Assembly (NCBI GenBank): GCA_036444495.1
Contig: JAZGBC010000126.1
Span: forward strand, 1-22,669
DNA length: 22,669 nucleotides
Origin: JAZGBC01 sp036444495
GTDB taxonomy: Bacteria; Pseudomonadota; Alphaproteobacteria; Kiloniellales; J153
Direction: 5' to 3'
Shown: positions 7,647 to 15,591 of the stretch, one piece after another
How the letters are laid out: each line of letters starts with the position of its first letter
How positions within the stretch are numbered: position 1 is the stretch's first letter
Position numbers and translations under genes: made by a program
Notes under the pieces: model-generated
The model's input: only the letters and a program-made list of their open reading frames with translations
What the model was told of the DNA's origin: nothing
The model's database searches: none

Positions 7647-8033
7647 GTGTCCGACGAGATGGAAATGGGTGGTGTCGTCAAGCGGTTCATGTACGTCAAC
7701 CGCAGGGCGCCCTACGGCACGATCTATGCGCTGGAATGCCTGGAGATGGTCCTGATCGCGGCAGCCTTCGACCAGGACGTGAGCGTCGTGTTTCTGGACG
7801 ACGGCGTGTACCAGCTCAAGAAGGGCCAGGACACCGAGGGCATCCAGATGAAGAACTTCTCGCCCACCTTCCGCGCGCTGGACGACTACGACGTGGAAAA
7901 GCTCTACGTCGAGAAGGAATCGCTGGAGGCGCGCGGGCTGACGGCGGACGACCTGGTAGTGCCCGTGCAGGTGGTCGGAACCGACGAGTTGCGCGAGATC
8001 ATGGCGCAGCAGGACGTCGTGCTGAGCGCGTAA
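7647..8033 (+). CDS. dsrF: Sulfur-relay protein DsrF (TusC-like)
   Basis: A 128-residue subunit of the DsrEFH complex. Its core, K-R-F-M-Y-V-N-R-R-A-P-Y-G and V-V-F-L-D-D-G-V-Y-Q-L, matches the DsrE/F-like Rossmann fold. The first strand is followed by the conserved P-Y-G and, farther on, A-L-E-C-L-E. The GTG at 7647 is chosen because GGAGG (7635-7639) sits exactly seven bases before it; the ATG at 7659 would be 19 bases from that site. DsrF is needed for assembly of the hexamer in A. vinosum. It lies 14 bases from the genes on both sides, so the three relay proteins are likely made in step. Confidence 0.95.
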   Translation: MSDEMEMGGVVKRFMYVNRRAPYGTIYALECLEMVLIAAAFDQDVSVVFLDDGVYQLKKGQDTEGIQMKNFSPTFRALDDYDVEKLYVEKESLEARGLTADDLVVPVQVVGTDELREIMAQQDVVLSA

Positions 8034-8047
8034 AGAGGGACGCGGAG

Positions 8048-8350
8048 ATGCTGCACCTGGTCAACAAATCGCCCTTCGAGAGGACCACGCTGCAAAGCTG
8101 CCTGCGCCTGGCGAAGAAAGACAGCGCCGTCCTCTTGATCGAGGACGGGGTCTATGCCGCGCTCGAGGGCACCGCCGTTTCCGATGAGATCGCCGGGCGG
8201 ATGAGCGATTTGGCGTTCTATGTGTTGGGCTCGGACATCGCGGCCCGCGGCCTGAGCGAAACGCCGTTGATCGACGGCGTTCAGGTGGTCGACTACGGCG
8301 GATTCGTCGACCTGGTAGCGGAACATGACGCCACGCAATCGTGGCTCTGA
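8048..8350 (+). CDS. dsrH: Sulfur-relay protein DsrH (TusB-like)
   Basis: A 100-residue third subunit of the DsrEFH complex. It begins M-L-H-L-V-N-K-S-P-F, typical for the family. Cys18 in Q-S-C-L-R corresponds to the conserved DsrH cysteine (Cys20 in A. vinosum), which separates DsrH-type proteins of sulfur oxidisers from cysteine-less TusB relatives. AGAGGGA lies seven bases before the ATG. The presence of dsrE, dsrF and dsrH together is the usual genomic sign that the dsr locus works in the oxidative direction. dsrC follows after 40 bases. Confidence 0.96.
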   Translation: MLHLVNKSPFERTTLQSCLRLAKKDSAVLLIEDGVYAALEGTAVSDEIAGRMSDLAFYVLGSDIAARGLSETPLIDGVQVVDYGGFVDLVAEHDATQSWL

Positions 8351-8390
8351 TATGAGTTAGCTTTACGTAGGACTGAAGGAGGAAGCGGCC

Positions 8391-8723
8391 ATGGCCTATC
8401 AACACAATGGCGCGACGGTGGAAGCGGACGAAGAGGGCTACATCACGGACATCAGCCTCTGGAGTCCCGAGCTCGCCGAGCTGATTGCGAAGGACGAAAA
8501 CATAAACATGTCGGACGATCACTGGGAGGTCGTCAACTTCTTGCGCAGTTACTACGAGGAATATCAGATCGCGCCGGCCGTGCGCGTGCTGACCAAGGCG
8601 ATCAAGAAGACCCTGGGCGAGGACAAGGGCAACAGCAGGTATCTTTACGAGCTGTTCCCCTACGGGCCGGCCAAGCAGGCCTGCAAGATCGCGGGATTGC
8701 CCAAGCCGACCGGCTGTATCTGA
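8391..8723 (+). CDS. dsrC: Sulfur carrier protein DsrC
   Basis: A 110-residue small protein that carries the sulfur oxidised by DsrAB and links it to DsrMKJOP. The flexible C-terminal arm has both working cysteines, Cys98 and the penultimate Cys109, spaced by ten residues (C-K-I-A-G-L-P-K-P-T-G-C-I). It is therefore a true DsrC and not a TusE or a regulatory homologue lacking one cysteine. The fold signature L-W-S-P-E-L-A, D-H-W-E-V-V-N-F-L-R and Y-L-Y-E-L-F-P-Y-G-P is intact. A near-perfect AAGGAGGA ribosome site precedes the ATG, the strongest in the operon, in line with the high DsrC level expected. Confidence 0.98.
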   Translation: MAYQHNGATVEADEEGYITDISLWSPELAELIAKDENINMSDDHWEVVNFLRSYYEEYQIAPAVRVLTKAIKKTLGEDKGNSRYLYELFPYGPAKQACKIAGLPKPTGCI

Positions 8724-8784
8724 GCCGGATCGCGGGTAGGAGGAGTCCCTTGGCCACGCGATCGGTCCGAGGGACCGCCGTTTC

Positions 8785-9516
8785 ATGTTGACCGCGGTAT
8801 TCGCGCTTTTGTTCTATGCGGCCACGGCGCTGCTGCTGGCCGGCTTGGCCTATAAGATCAGGCAATACGCGCGTGCGCCCGCGCCGCTCAAAATCCCCAC
8901 CATGCCCGCGCCCATGACGCGCCAGGGGGTGGTCCTGCGCATGGCGCGGGAGGTGTTCCTCTTCGAGAGCCTGTTCAAGTCCAACAAGTGGATATGGGTC
9001 TTCGGCTGGATGTTCCATGCCGCCCTCCTCCTGGTCCTGCTCCGGCACCTGCGTTACGTCACCGAGCCCGTCTGGGGCTGGGTCGCGCTGCTGCAGCCCA
9101 TCGGAATGTATGCGGGCTTCGCCATGCTGGCGGGCTTGGCGGGGCTCTGGCTGCGGCGGGTAATGGTCGAGCGCATCCGCTACGTGACGGGCCCGTCGGA
9201 CCATCTCATGCTGGCGCTGCTCGCCGCCATCGCGGCCAGCGGCTTCGCCATGCGATACGTGGTTCGCGCCGACATCGTCTCGCTCAAGGCCTTCGTCCTG
9301 GGGCTGATCTATTTCGACTGGCAGCCGCTTCCGGCCGAGCCGCTTCTGCTCCTCCATCTGGGCCTGGTGGCGGCGCTCATGATCGTCTTCCCCTTCAGCA
9401 AGCTGCTGCACGCGCCGGGCGTCTTCTTCAGCCCGAGCCGCAATCAGGCCGACGATACCCGGGCCAGGCGTTACCTGGCGGCCTGGACGGGCGGACTTGG
9501 AACGGCGGGGAAATAG
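8785..9516 (+). CDS. dsrM: DsrM, membrane cytochrome b subunit (NarI-like)
   Basis: A 243-residue inner-membrane protein with about five to six hydrophobic helices. The first is at residues 1-23; others include the helix after K-W-I-W-V-F-G-W-M-F-H and the one before F-P-F-S-K-L-L-H. Histidines at the ends of these helices are the expected heme b ligands of NarI-like subunits. DsrM takes part in quinone chemistry in the DsrMKJOP complex. The ATG at 8785 has GAGGGA ten bases upstream. A stronger AGGAGGA site lies farther up at 8738-8744 and faces an out-of-frame TTG. dsrK starts three bases after the stop, as expected for partners. Confidence 0.95.
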   Translation: MLTAVFALLFYAATALLLAGLAYKIRQYARAPAPLKIPTMPAPMTRQGVVLRMAREVFLFESLFKSNKWIWVFGWMFHAALLLVLLRHLRYVTEPVWGWVALLQPIGMYAGFAMLAGLAGLWLRRVMVERIRYVTGPSDHLMLALLAAIAASGFAMRYVVRADIVSLKAFVLGLIYFDWQPLPAEPLLLLHLGLVAALMIVFPFSKLLHAPGVFFSPSRNQADDTRARRYLAAWTGGLGTAGK

Positions 9517-9519
9517 GCC

Positions 9520-11067
9520 ATGGCGCCGTTCGACGTACCCCAGCTGACGGAATACCCTGAGGTCCCGTGCCTGGCCGAGGGGGCCATGCGGCACTCCAAG
9601 CCCTACGCTGCTTCGCAGGAACACCAGGAGGCGCTGGGCTTTCCCGGCGAGCTGGTCGAGGACTGGCAGGACAAGGCGATCGAGAAGTTCGGCGAGATAC
9701 TGGAGCGCTCCCGGCCGCTCAGGGTCTACATGGACGCCTGCGTGAAATGCGGCGCCTGCACCGACAAGTGCCACTACTTCCTGGGCACGGGCGACCCCAA
9801 GAACATGCCGGTCGCGCGCCAGGACCTCATGCGCAAGGTCTACCGGCGCTATTTCACCCTGGCCGGCAAGTGGCTGCCCTGGCTGGTGGGTGCGGAGGAC
9901 CTGACCGAAGAGGTGCTGGAGGACTGGTACAGCTACTTCCACCAGTGCTCCCAGTGCCGCCGCTGCTCGGTCTATTGCCCCTACGGCATCGACACGGCCG
10001 AGTTCTCCATGGCCGCGCGCGAGATCATGGACCACGTGGGCAAGGGCCAGAAGTATTGCAACGAGATCCTCGGCAAGGTGCACAAGATCGGCAATAACCT
10101 GGGGCTGCCGGAACCCGCGCTGGCCAACACCCTGGAGGGCCTGGAGGAGGACATCGAGGAGGAGACCGGCGTCAAGGTGCGCCTGCCGCTCGACGAGAAG
10201 GGCGCGGATATCCTGCTGGTGACCCCGAGCGCCGATTTCTTCGCCGAGCCCCACGTGGACGGGCTGATCGGCTACGCCAAGGTGTTCCACCAGGCGGGGG
10301 TTTCCTGGACCATCAGCTCCTATGCCTCCGAGGCCGCCAACTTCGCCATGTTCATCGGCTCCCACGAACAGATGCGCGAGGTGGCCGAGCGCATCCGCAA
10401 GGCGGCGCTGGATTTGGGCGTCAAGCGCATCATCGTGGGCGAATGCGGCCATGCCTGGCGCGTCGCCTACAGCTTCTGGAACACGCTGGTAGGGCCTTTC
10501 GACTTCCTCGACCCCAACTATCCCGTGCCCCAGCACATCTGCGAGTTCACCTACGACCTGATCCAGCAGGGCGCCTTGACGCTGGACAAGTCGCGCAACG
10601 ACCACATGACGCTCACCTTCCACGATTCCTGCAACGTGGCGCGGGGCTCCAGCATGGGCGATGTGCCCGGCGGCCAGTTCGAGATACCCCGCGCCATCAT
10701 CAGGGCCTGCTGCAACAACTTCGTGGACATGCCCGCCGACACCATCCGCGAAGGCACTTTCTGTTGCGGCGGCGGCGGCGGCCTGCTGACCGACGATCTG
10801 CTGGAGCTCAGGATCAAGGGCGCGCAACCGCGCATGCAGGCGCTCAAGCAGGTGACGGAAGACCACGGCGTGACCCACATGGCCGCCATCTGCGCCATCT
10901 GTAAGAGCCAGTTCTCCAAGGTCATGCCGGAATACGGCTTCCAGATGGATGCCATCGTCAGCCTGCATCAACTGGTCAGCAACGCGATCGTCCTGGACGG
11001 CCGGGAAGAGGCCAGGCCGGAACAAGAAGCAGCAAGCGCAGGCGCCGCCGCGCAAGCGGGCGCCTAG
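9520..11067 (+). CDS. dsrK: DsrK, HdrD-like iron-sulfur catalytic subunit
   Basis: A 515-residue cytoplasmic-side subunit related to heterodisulfide reductase HdrD. Two [4Fe-4S] ferredoxin motifs are present: Cys74, 77, 80 and 84, and Cys143, 146, 149 and 153. The C-terminal half holds the CCG-type domain for the special noncubane-like cluster: E-C-G-H-A-W (Cys309), F-H-D-S-C (Cys371), Cys415-Cys416 (F-C-C-G-G-G-G-G) and I-C-A-I-C (Cys458 and 461). This cluster is thought to act on the DsrC disulfide/trisulfide. The gene follows dsrM by three bases and precedes dsrL by 20. The last 25 residues are Ala/Glu-rich and probably disordered. Confidence 0.97.
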   Translation: MAPFDVPQLTEYPEVPCLAEGAMRHSKPYAASQEHQEALGFPGELVEDWQDKAIEKFGEILERSRPLRVYMDACVKCGACTDKCHYFLGTGDPKNMPVARQDLMRKVYRRYFTLAGKWLPWLVGAEDLTEEVLEDWYSYFHQCSQCRRCSVYCPYGIDTAEFSMAAREIMDHVGKGQKYCNEILGKVHKIGNNLGLPEPALANTLEGLEEDIEEETGVKVRLPLDEKGADILLVTPSADFFAEPHVDGLIGYAKVFHQAGVSWTISSYASEAANFAMFIGSHEQMREVAERIRKAALDLGVKRIIVGECGHAWRVAYSFWNTLVGPFDFLDPNYPVPQHICEFTYDLIQQGALTLDKSRNDHMTLTFHDSCNVARGSSMGDVPGGQFEIPRAIIRACCNNFVDMPADTIREGTFCCGGGGGLLTDDLLELRIKGAQPRMQALKQVTEDHGVTHMAAICAICKSQFSKVMPEYGFQMDAIVSLHQLVSNAIVLDGREEARPEQEAASAGAAAQAGA

Positions 11068-11087
11068 GGCAGGGAGAAGACAGGTTT

Positions 11088-13037
11088 ATGGACGATACGC
11101 GACTGCCGCAGGACGAAACGAAACTGACCAGGCGCCGCTACAAGGACGGAGACACCGCCCACCTTCCCTGGCAGGAAGAGATCTTCACGGCGGACTATTC
11201 GCACAAGTGCCCGACCTACGTGCACCGCACGCCGCCCTGCCAGGGCAGCTGCCCGGCGGGCGAGGACATCCGGGGCTGGCTCAACATCGCCCGCGGCATC
11301 GAGAAGGCGCCGGGCGACATGCCCTGGCAGGAATATGCTTTCAGCCGTCTTGCTGACTCCAATCCATTTCCCGCCATTATGGGGCGGGTCTGCCCCGCGC
11401 CCTGCGAGGACGGCTGCAACCGCAACGAGGTCGAGGACCACGTGGGCATCAACGCGGTGGAGCAGTTCATCGGCGACTACGCCCTCGAACACGGCCTGAA
11501 GCTGCATCCCGCCGGTCCCGACACGGGCAAGAAGGTGGCCATCATCGGCTCCGGCCCGGCGGGCCTGACCTGCGCCTATCAACTGCGCCGCATGGGGCAC
11601 GCCTGCACCGTCTTCGAGCGCCACGGCGAGCTGGGCGGCATGGTGCGCTACGGCATCCCCGGCTACCGCACGCCGCGCGAGGTGCTGGACGGCGAGATCC
11701 AGCGCATCCTCGATCTGGGTGTGGAGGTGCGTACCAACACGCGCATCGGCGTGGACGTGACCCTGGAGGAGTTGGAAGAGGAGTTCGACGCGGTCTATCT
11801 GGGCCTGGGCGCCCAATCGGGCACGGCCCTGCCGATTCCGGGCGGCGAGGCGCCCAACTGCATCAGCGGCATCGCCTTCCTCGAGGCCTTCAACGACGGG
11901 CGGCTCAAGCATTCCGCCCACAAGGTCCTGGTGATCGGCGGTGGCGATACGGCGATGGACGTGGCCGCCGTGGCGCGCCGGCTCGGGCATATCAGCCAGG
12001 TTCACGATAAGGACCGCCCTGAATACGTGGTGCTCGGCCAGACCACGCACGACGTGGCCGGCGTGGCCAAGCGCGAGGGTGCCGAGGTCACCATCGTCTA
12101 CCGTCGGCCCATCGCGAAGATGCCGGCGGCCGAGATGGAGCTGGAGCATGTCCAGCAGGAGGGCGTGAATATCCGCGAGTCCTTGATCCCGGTCGAGGTG
12201 GTCCAGGGCGAGGACGGGCGCGCCACGGCGTTGCGCGTGGCCGAGGTGGACTGGAGCAGCGGCCAGATGGAGGTCAAGGAGGACTCGGAGTTCGATATCG
12301 AGTGCGACCTGATCGTCGCCGCCATCGGCCAGGTCTGCGACTTCACCGGCATGGAGGAGCTGGACAACGGCAAGGGCCTGATAACGGCCGACAAGGTCTA
12401 TCGGGTGCAGGGCCGGGAGAAGCTCTTCGCCGGCGGCGACGTGCTGCGGCCGCATCTCCTGACCACGGCGATCGGCCACGCCTCGATCGCTGCTCAGGGC
12501 ATCGACAGGCTGCTCGGCGACGGCGAGCCCACGCGCCGTCCCAAGGTGGACGTGCACCACTACTCGTTGCTGGAGAAGCTGCGGGAAACCGGGCTTTCGC
12601 CCGGCGATTACGACCACGAGCAGAAGCGCGGCACCGACAGCGATGAATACGCGGTGCACAACTACGAGGACCGCTCCCATGTGGAGATCGTGCCCTCCGA
12701 CGAGCTTTTCCTCGGGCACTTCGCCTACGACGCGCGGCGCAAGCGCCAGGAGAGCGACGTCAACGCCGAGAACGTGCTCGGCTATTTCGGCGAGCGCATC
12801 AAGGGGCTGAGCGAGGAGGAGGCCCGTGAGGAAGCCGACCGCTGCATGAGCTGCGGCATGTGCTTCGAATGCGACAACTGCGTGGTCTTCTGTCCCCAGG
12901 ACGCCATCTTCCGGGTAAAGAAGGACCAGTCGACCATGGGCCGTTACGTGGATACCGACTACACCCGCTGCATCGGCTGCCACATCTGCGCCGACGTCTG
13001 TCCCTCGGGCTACATCCAGATGGGGCTCGGGGAATAG
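11088..13037 (+). CDS. dsrL: DsrL, iron-sulfur flavoprotein NAD(P)H:acceptor oxidoreductase
   Basis: A 649-residue cytoplasmic protein similar in size to A. vinosum DsrL (about 655). Known DsrL binds DsrAB and takes its electrons to NAD(P)+. Visible parts are an N-terminal glutamate-synthase-beta-like cluster region (Cys41, 51, 55, 102, 106, 110), an FAD loop G-S-G-P-A-G (154-159), an NAD(P) loop V-I-G-G-G-D-T-A-M-D (282-291), a second FAD-contact motif (L-F-A-G-G-D, about 446-451) and a C-terminal di-[4Fe-4S] domain (Cys586, 589, 592, 595, 598, 602 and Cys628, 631, 634, 638). The domain order is that of DsrL and not of plain GltD, which lacks the C-terminal ferredoxin. dsrJ follows after three bases. 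Confidence 0.96.
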   Translation: MDDTRLPQDETKLTRRRYKDGDTAHLPWQEEIFTADYSHKCPTYVHRTPPCQGSCPAGEDIRGWLNIARGIEKAPGDMPWQEYAFSRLADSNPFPAIMGRVCPAPCEDGCNRNEVEDHVGINAVEQFIGDYALEHGLKLHPAGPDTGKKVAIIGSGPAGLTCAYQLRRMGHACTVFERHGELGGMVRYGIPGYRTPREVLDGEIQRILDLGVEVRTNTRIGVDVTLEELEEEFDAVYLGLGAQSGTALPIPGGEAPNCISGIAFLEAFNDGRLKHSAHKVLVIGGGDTAMDVAAVARRLGHISQVHDKDRPEYVVLGQTTHDVAGVAKREGAEVTIVYRRPIAKMPAAEMELEHVQQEGVNIRESLIPVEVVQGEDGRATALRVAEVDWSSGQMEVKEDSEFDIECDLIVAAIGQVCDFTGMEELDNGKGLITADKVYRVQGREKLFAGGDVLRPHLLTTAIGHASIAAQGIDRLLGDGEPTRRPKVDVHHYSLLEKLRETGLSPGDYDHEQKRGTDSDEYAVHNYEDRSHVEIVPSDELFLGHFAYDARRKRQESDVNAENVLGYFGERIKGLSEEEAREEADRCMSCGMCFECDNCVVFCPQDAIFRVKKDQSTMGRYVDTDYTRCIGCHICADVCPSGYIQMGLGE

Positions 13038-13040
13038 CCC

Positions 13041-13517
13041 ATGGCCCGCGGCGCCGTCATTGTCTTGGCCCTCGTCATGGGACTGGTGGCGCTCACCGGG
13101 CCACCTTGGGGCGGCGCGATCCAGGCTGCCTGCGCCGCCGAGGATAGCCGGGTGCCGCTTCCCGCCATCACCAAGGGCAAGGGCGAGTCTTGCGTCGCCG
13201 AGACGGGCTTCATGCGCCGCAACCACATGAACCTGCTCGACCATCAGCGCGACGAGACGATGCGCGAGGGCATCCGTACGACGCGTTTCAGCTTGAAGAA
13301 CTGCGTTGCCTGCCACGCGGTGCCGGGCGCGGACGGCAAGCCGGTCGGCGCCGACGACCCGCGTTTTTTCTGCACCGCCTGCCACGAGTACGTGGCGGTC
13401 AAGATCGACTGCTTCCAGTGCCATGCCTCGCGCCCCGAAACCCCGGCCCGGGCCGGGCTGCGGGAGGGATTCGGCGGCAACGCGGCGCTCTCCATGATCG
13501 GGAAGGACTGGCGGTGA
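13041..13517 (+). CDS. dsrJ: DsrJ, periplasmic triheme cytochrome c
   Basis: A 158-residue protein with an N-terminal hydrophobic segment (residues about 4-30) that acts as signal or anchor. Three heme-c sites are present: C-V-A-C-H (88-92), C-T-A-C-H (111-115) and C-F-Q-C-H (124-128). Cys51 in G-E-S-C-V-A-E-T matches the unusual conserved cysteine that can serve as an axial heme ligand in DsrJ (Cys46 in A. vinosum). It is the periplasmic redox subunit of DsrMKJOP. The ATG follows dsrL by three bases. The TGA overlaps the dsrO GTG by four bases. Confidence 0.96.
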   Translation: MARGAVIVLALVMGLVALTGPPWGGAIQAACAAEDSRVPLPAITKGKGESCVAETGFMRRNHMNLLDHQRDETMREGIRTTRFSLKNCVACHAVPGADGKPVGADDPRFFCTACHEYVAVKIDCFQCHASRPETPARAGLREGFGGNAALSMIGKDWR

Positions 13518-14290
13518 ACGGCGAGGGACAAAAGGGCGCGCCGCAGGGCTTCGATCCCAGGCGCCGCAGATTCCTGAGCGCGGCGGCGGCCGCCGCCGGG
13601 GTGGCGCTTGCGCCGGGCGTGATGCTCTACGGTATCGCGGCCTCGACTCCCGCCGGTGCGCGCGCGCCGGAGGAAGCGGCCTCGCCCTGGGTGCGCTGGG
13701 GCCTGCTCGTCGACGTGGCCCGCTGTCGGGAAGGGTGTGACGCCTGTGTTACGGCCTGCGCCGAGGAGAACGGCCTGCGCGGCCAGGGCCGGCCCGAGAC
13801 CGACGCCCAGTGGATCCGCAAGGTCGAGCTGCGCGATCCCGCGAGCGGGACCGAGCGCTCCCTGCCTGTCATGTGCCAGCATTGCGCCGAGCCGCCCTGC
13901 GTCGATGTCTGCCCGACCGGCGCCTCCTTCAAGCGCGCCGACGGCATCGTTCTCGTCGATAAGCACACCTGCATCGGCTGCCGCTACTGCATGATGGCCT
14001 GCCCCTACAAGGCGCGCTCCTTCGTGCACGAAGCGGTGACCGGCCAGAAATCCTATGCCCCGCGCGGCAAGGGCACGGTGGAAAGCTGCACCTTCTGCGT
14101 CCACCGGGTCGATGCGGAGCGTAGCCCGGCTTGCGTCGAGGCCTGCGCCGATTCGGGCGGCGGCGCCATGCTCTTCGGCGACCTGCACGACCCGGAGAGC
14201 GAAATCTCCAAGCGCATCGCCACCTACGCCACGACCCGGATTCGGGCCGATCTGGGGCTCGATCCCGGCGTGCGCTACCGGAACCTGTGA
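13514..14290 (+). CDS. dsrO: DsrO, Tat-exported ferredoxin-like iron-sulfur subunit
   Basis: A 258-residue periplasmic protein. The twin-arginine signal is R-R-R-R-F-L-S followed by an alanine-rich hydrophobic stretch (residues 16-40). Four cysteine groups bind four [4Fe-4S] clusters, as in NrfC/HybA-type subunits: Cys71/75/78/82, Cys121/124/129/133, Cys153/156/159/163 and Cys192/195/207/211. The start is the GTG at 13514, fixed by the GTGA overlap with dsrJ and by the Tat motif near the N-terminus; a longer reading frame upstream overlaps dsrJ fully and is not used. It pairs with the membrane protein DsrP, encoded 14 bases downstream. Confidence 0.96.
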   Translation: MNGEGQKGAPQGFDPRRRRFLSAAAAAAGVALAPGVMLYGIAASTPAGARAPEEAASPWVRWGLLVDVARCREGCDACVTACAEENGLRGQGRPETDAQWIRKVELRDPASGTERSLPVMCQHCAEPPCVDVCPTGASFKRADGIVLVDKHTCIGCRYCMMACPYKARSFVHEAVTGQKSYAPRGKGTVESCTFCVHRVDAERSPACVEACADSGGGAMLFGDLHDPESEISKRIATYATTRIRADLGLDPGVRYRNL

Positions 14291-14304
14291 GAGGCGGAGC
14301 CGGG

Positions 14305-15546
14305 ATGCAACGCGTCACCTACCGCGAACTCAAGGGAAGTCCCGCGGGTTTCCACGCCGTCCTCGCGCTCTACGGCCTGCCCATCCTGCTCGCGCTCTGG
14401 GCGGCCTGGGCCATGGAGCACGAGGGCCATCACATCACCGGCATGAGCAACCAGATCGTCTGGGGCCTGCCCCACGTCTTCGCCATCTTCATGATCGTGG
14501 CCGCCTCGGGCGCGCTCAACGTGGCCTCCATCGGCACGGTCTTCCGGCGCAGCGCCTACAAGCCGTTGGGCCGTCTCTCGGGGCTGCTGGCGATCGGGCT
14601 GCTGCTGGGCGGCTTGGCGGTCCTGGTGCTCGATCTGGGCCGGCCCGACCGGCTGATCGTGGCCATGACAAACTACAACTTCAAATCCATCTTCGCCTGG
14701 AACATCTTTCTCTACGTCGGCTTCCTGGGACTGGTGGCGGCCTACCTCTGGGTGCAGATGGAGCGGCGCATGAACCGCTTCGCTCCCGCGTTCGGCGTCG
14801 CGGCGCTCATCTGGCGTCTGGTGCTGACCACCGGCACCGGCTCCATCTTCGGCTTCCTGGTGGCGCGCCAGGCCTACGACGCGGCGGTCATGGCGCCGCT
14901 CTTCATCGCCATGTCGCTGTCCCTCGGGCTGGCCGTGTTCAACCTGACGCTCATCAAGGTCTGCTGGTGGGAGGGCAGCGAGCTCGGCGAGGCCCTGGTG
15001 AACCGTCTCGGACGCCTGCTCGGCGTGCTGGTGGCCGTGGTGCTCTATTTCACCGCCGTACAGCACCTGACCAACCTCTACGCGGCCGAGCACCTGGGCG
15101 TGGAGCGCTTCCTCCTGCTCGAAGGAGGTGTCTACACGGCGCTGTTCTGGCTCGGCCAGGTGATTCTCGGTTCGCTGATCCCCATCGCGCTGTTGTTCGC
15201 GCCGCGGCTGGGACGCGCGATCGGCCGTGTGGCGCTGGCCTCGGCGCTCGTCGTCCTGGGCGGTTTCGCGCAGGTTTACGTCATCGTGATCGGCGGGCAG
15301 GCCTATCCTCTCGTGCTCTTCCCGGGCAAGGAGGAGAGCAGCAGCTTCTTCGACGGCGTGGTGGCGTCCTATACGCCGTCCTTGCCGGAGATCGCCCTGG
15401 GCCTGGGCGGCCTGGCGCTGGCCGGGGTGATCGTCGTGGTGGGGCTCAGGGCCTTGCGTTTCCTGCCCGAGAGCCTGGCCGACGCGGCGGTCGACCCGCA
15501 CCACCGCGCGGTGCCCTTAAGCGGCGAGGAAAAGGCCGCGGCCTAG
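14305..15546 (+). CDS. dsrP: DsrP, NrfD-family integral membrane subunit
   Basis: A 413-residue, very hydrophobic protein with about ten predicted helices, of the NrfD/HybB/PsrC family. It is the quinone-interacting membrane anchor of the DsrMKJOP complex. The charged segments L-D-L-G-R-P-D-R and T-N-Y-N-F-K-S-I-F-A-W-N after the third helix are typical for the family. The ATG at 14305 follows GGCGGAG with suitable spacing. The same frame runs open upstream inside dsrO, but without a ribosome site. The C-terminal tail, from about residue 385, is hydrophilic. The TrpD2-like gene starts 45 bases after the stop. Confidence 0.96.
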   Translation: MQRVTYRELKGSPAGFHAVLALYGLPILLALWAAWAMEHEGHHITGMSNQIVWGLPHVFAIFMIVAASGALNVASIGTVFRRSAYKPLGRLSGLLAIGLLLGGLAVLVLDLGRPDRLIVAMTNYNFKSIFAWNIFLYVGFLGLVAAYLWVQMERRMNRFAPAFGVAALIWRLVLTTGTGSIFGFLVARQAYDAAVMAPLFIAMSLSLGLAVFNLTLIKVCWWEGSELGEALVNRLGRLLGVLVAVVLYFTAVQHLTNLYAAEHLGVERFLLLEGGVYTALFWLGQVILGSLIPIALLFAPRLGRAIGRVALASALVVLGGFAQVYVIVIGGQAYPLVLFPGKEESSSFFDGVVASYTPSLPEIALGLGGLALAGVIVVVGLRALRFLPESLADAAVDPHHRAVPLSGEEKAAA

Positions 15547-15591
15547 CTCGCCGCCATGGCCCGAGAGCAACAGGGACGGTAGGATAAGACC

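Noticed and set aside
8602..11055. Very long minus-strand open frame (817 codons) opposite dsrC-dsrM-dsrK
   Set aside because: It is antisense to well-recognised genes, composed mainly of Ala, Gly, Arg, His, Asp and Val as expected from the reverse of high-GC codons, and shows no domain. Similar long frames opposite dsrL (11064-13424) and the TRAP genes (20251-22584) were rejected for the same reason.
13190..13513. Upstream extension of the dsrO frame through dsrJ
   Set aside because: The Tat signal must be near the N-terminus, and the GTGA overlap with dsrJ sets the start at 13514.
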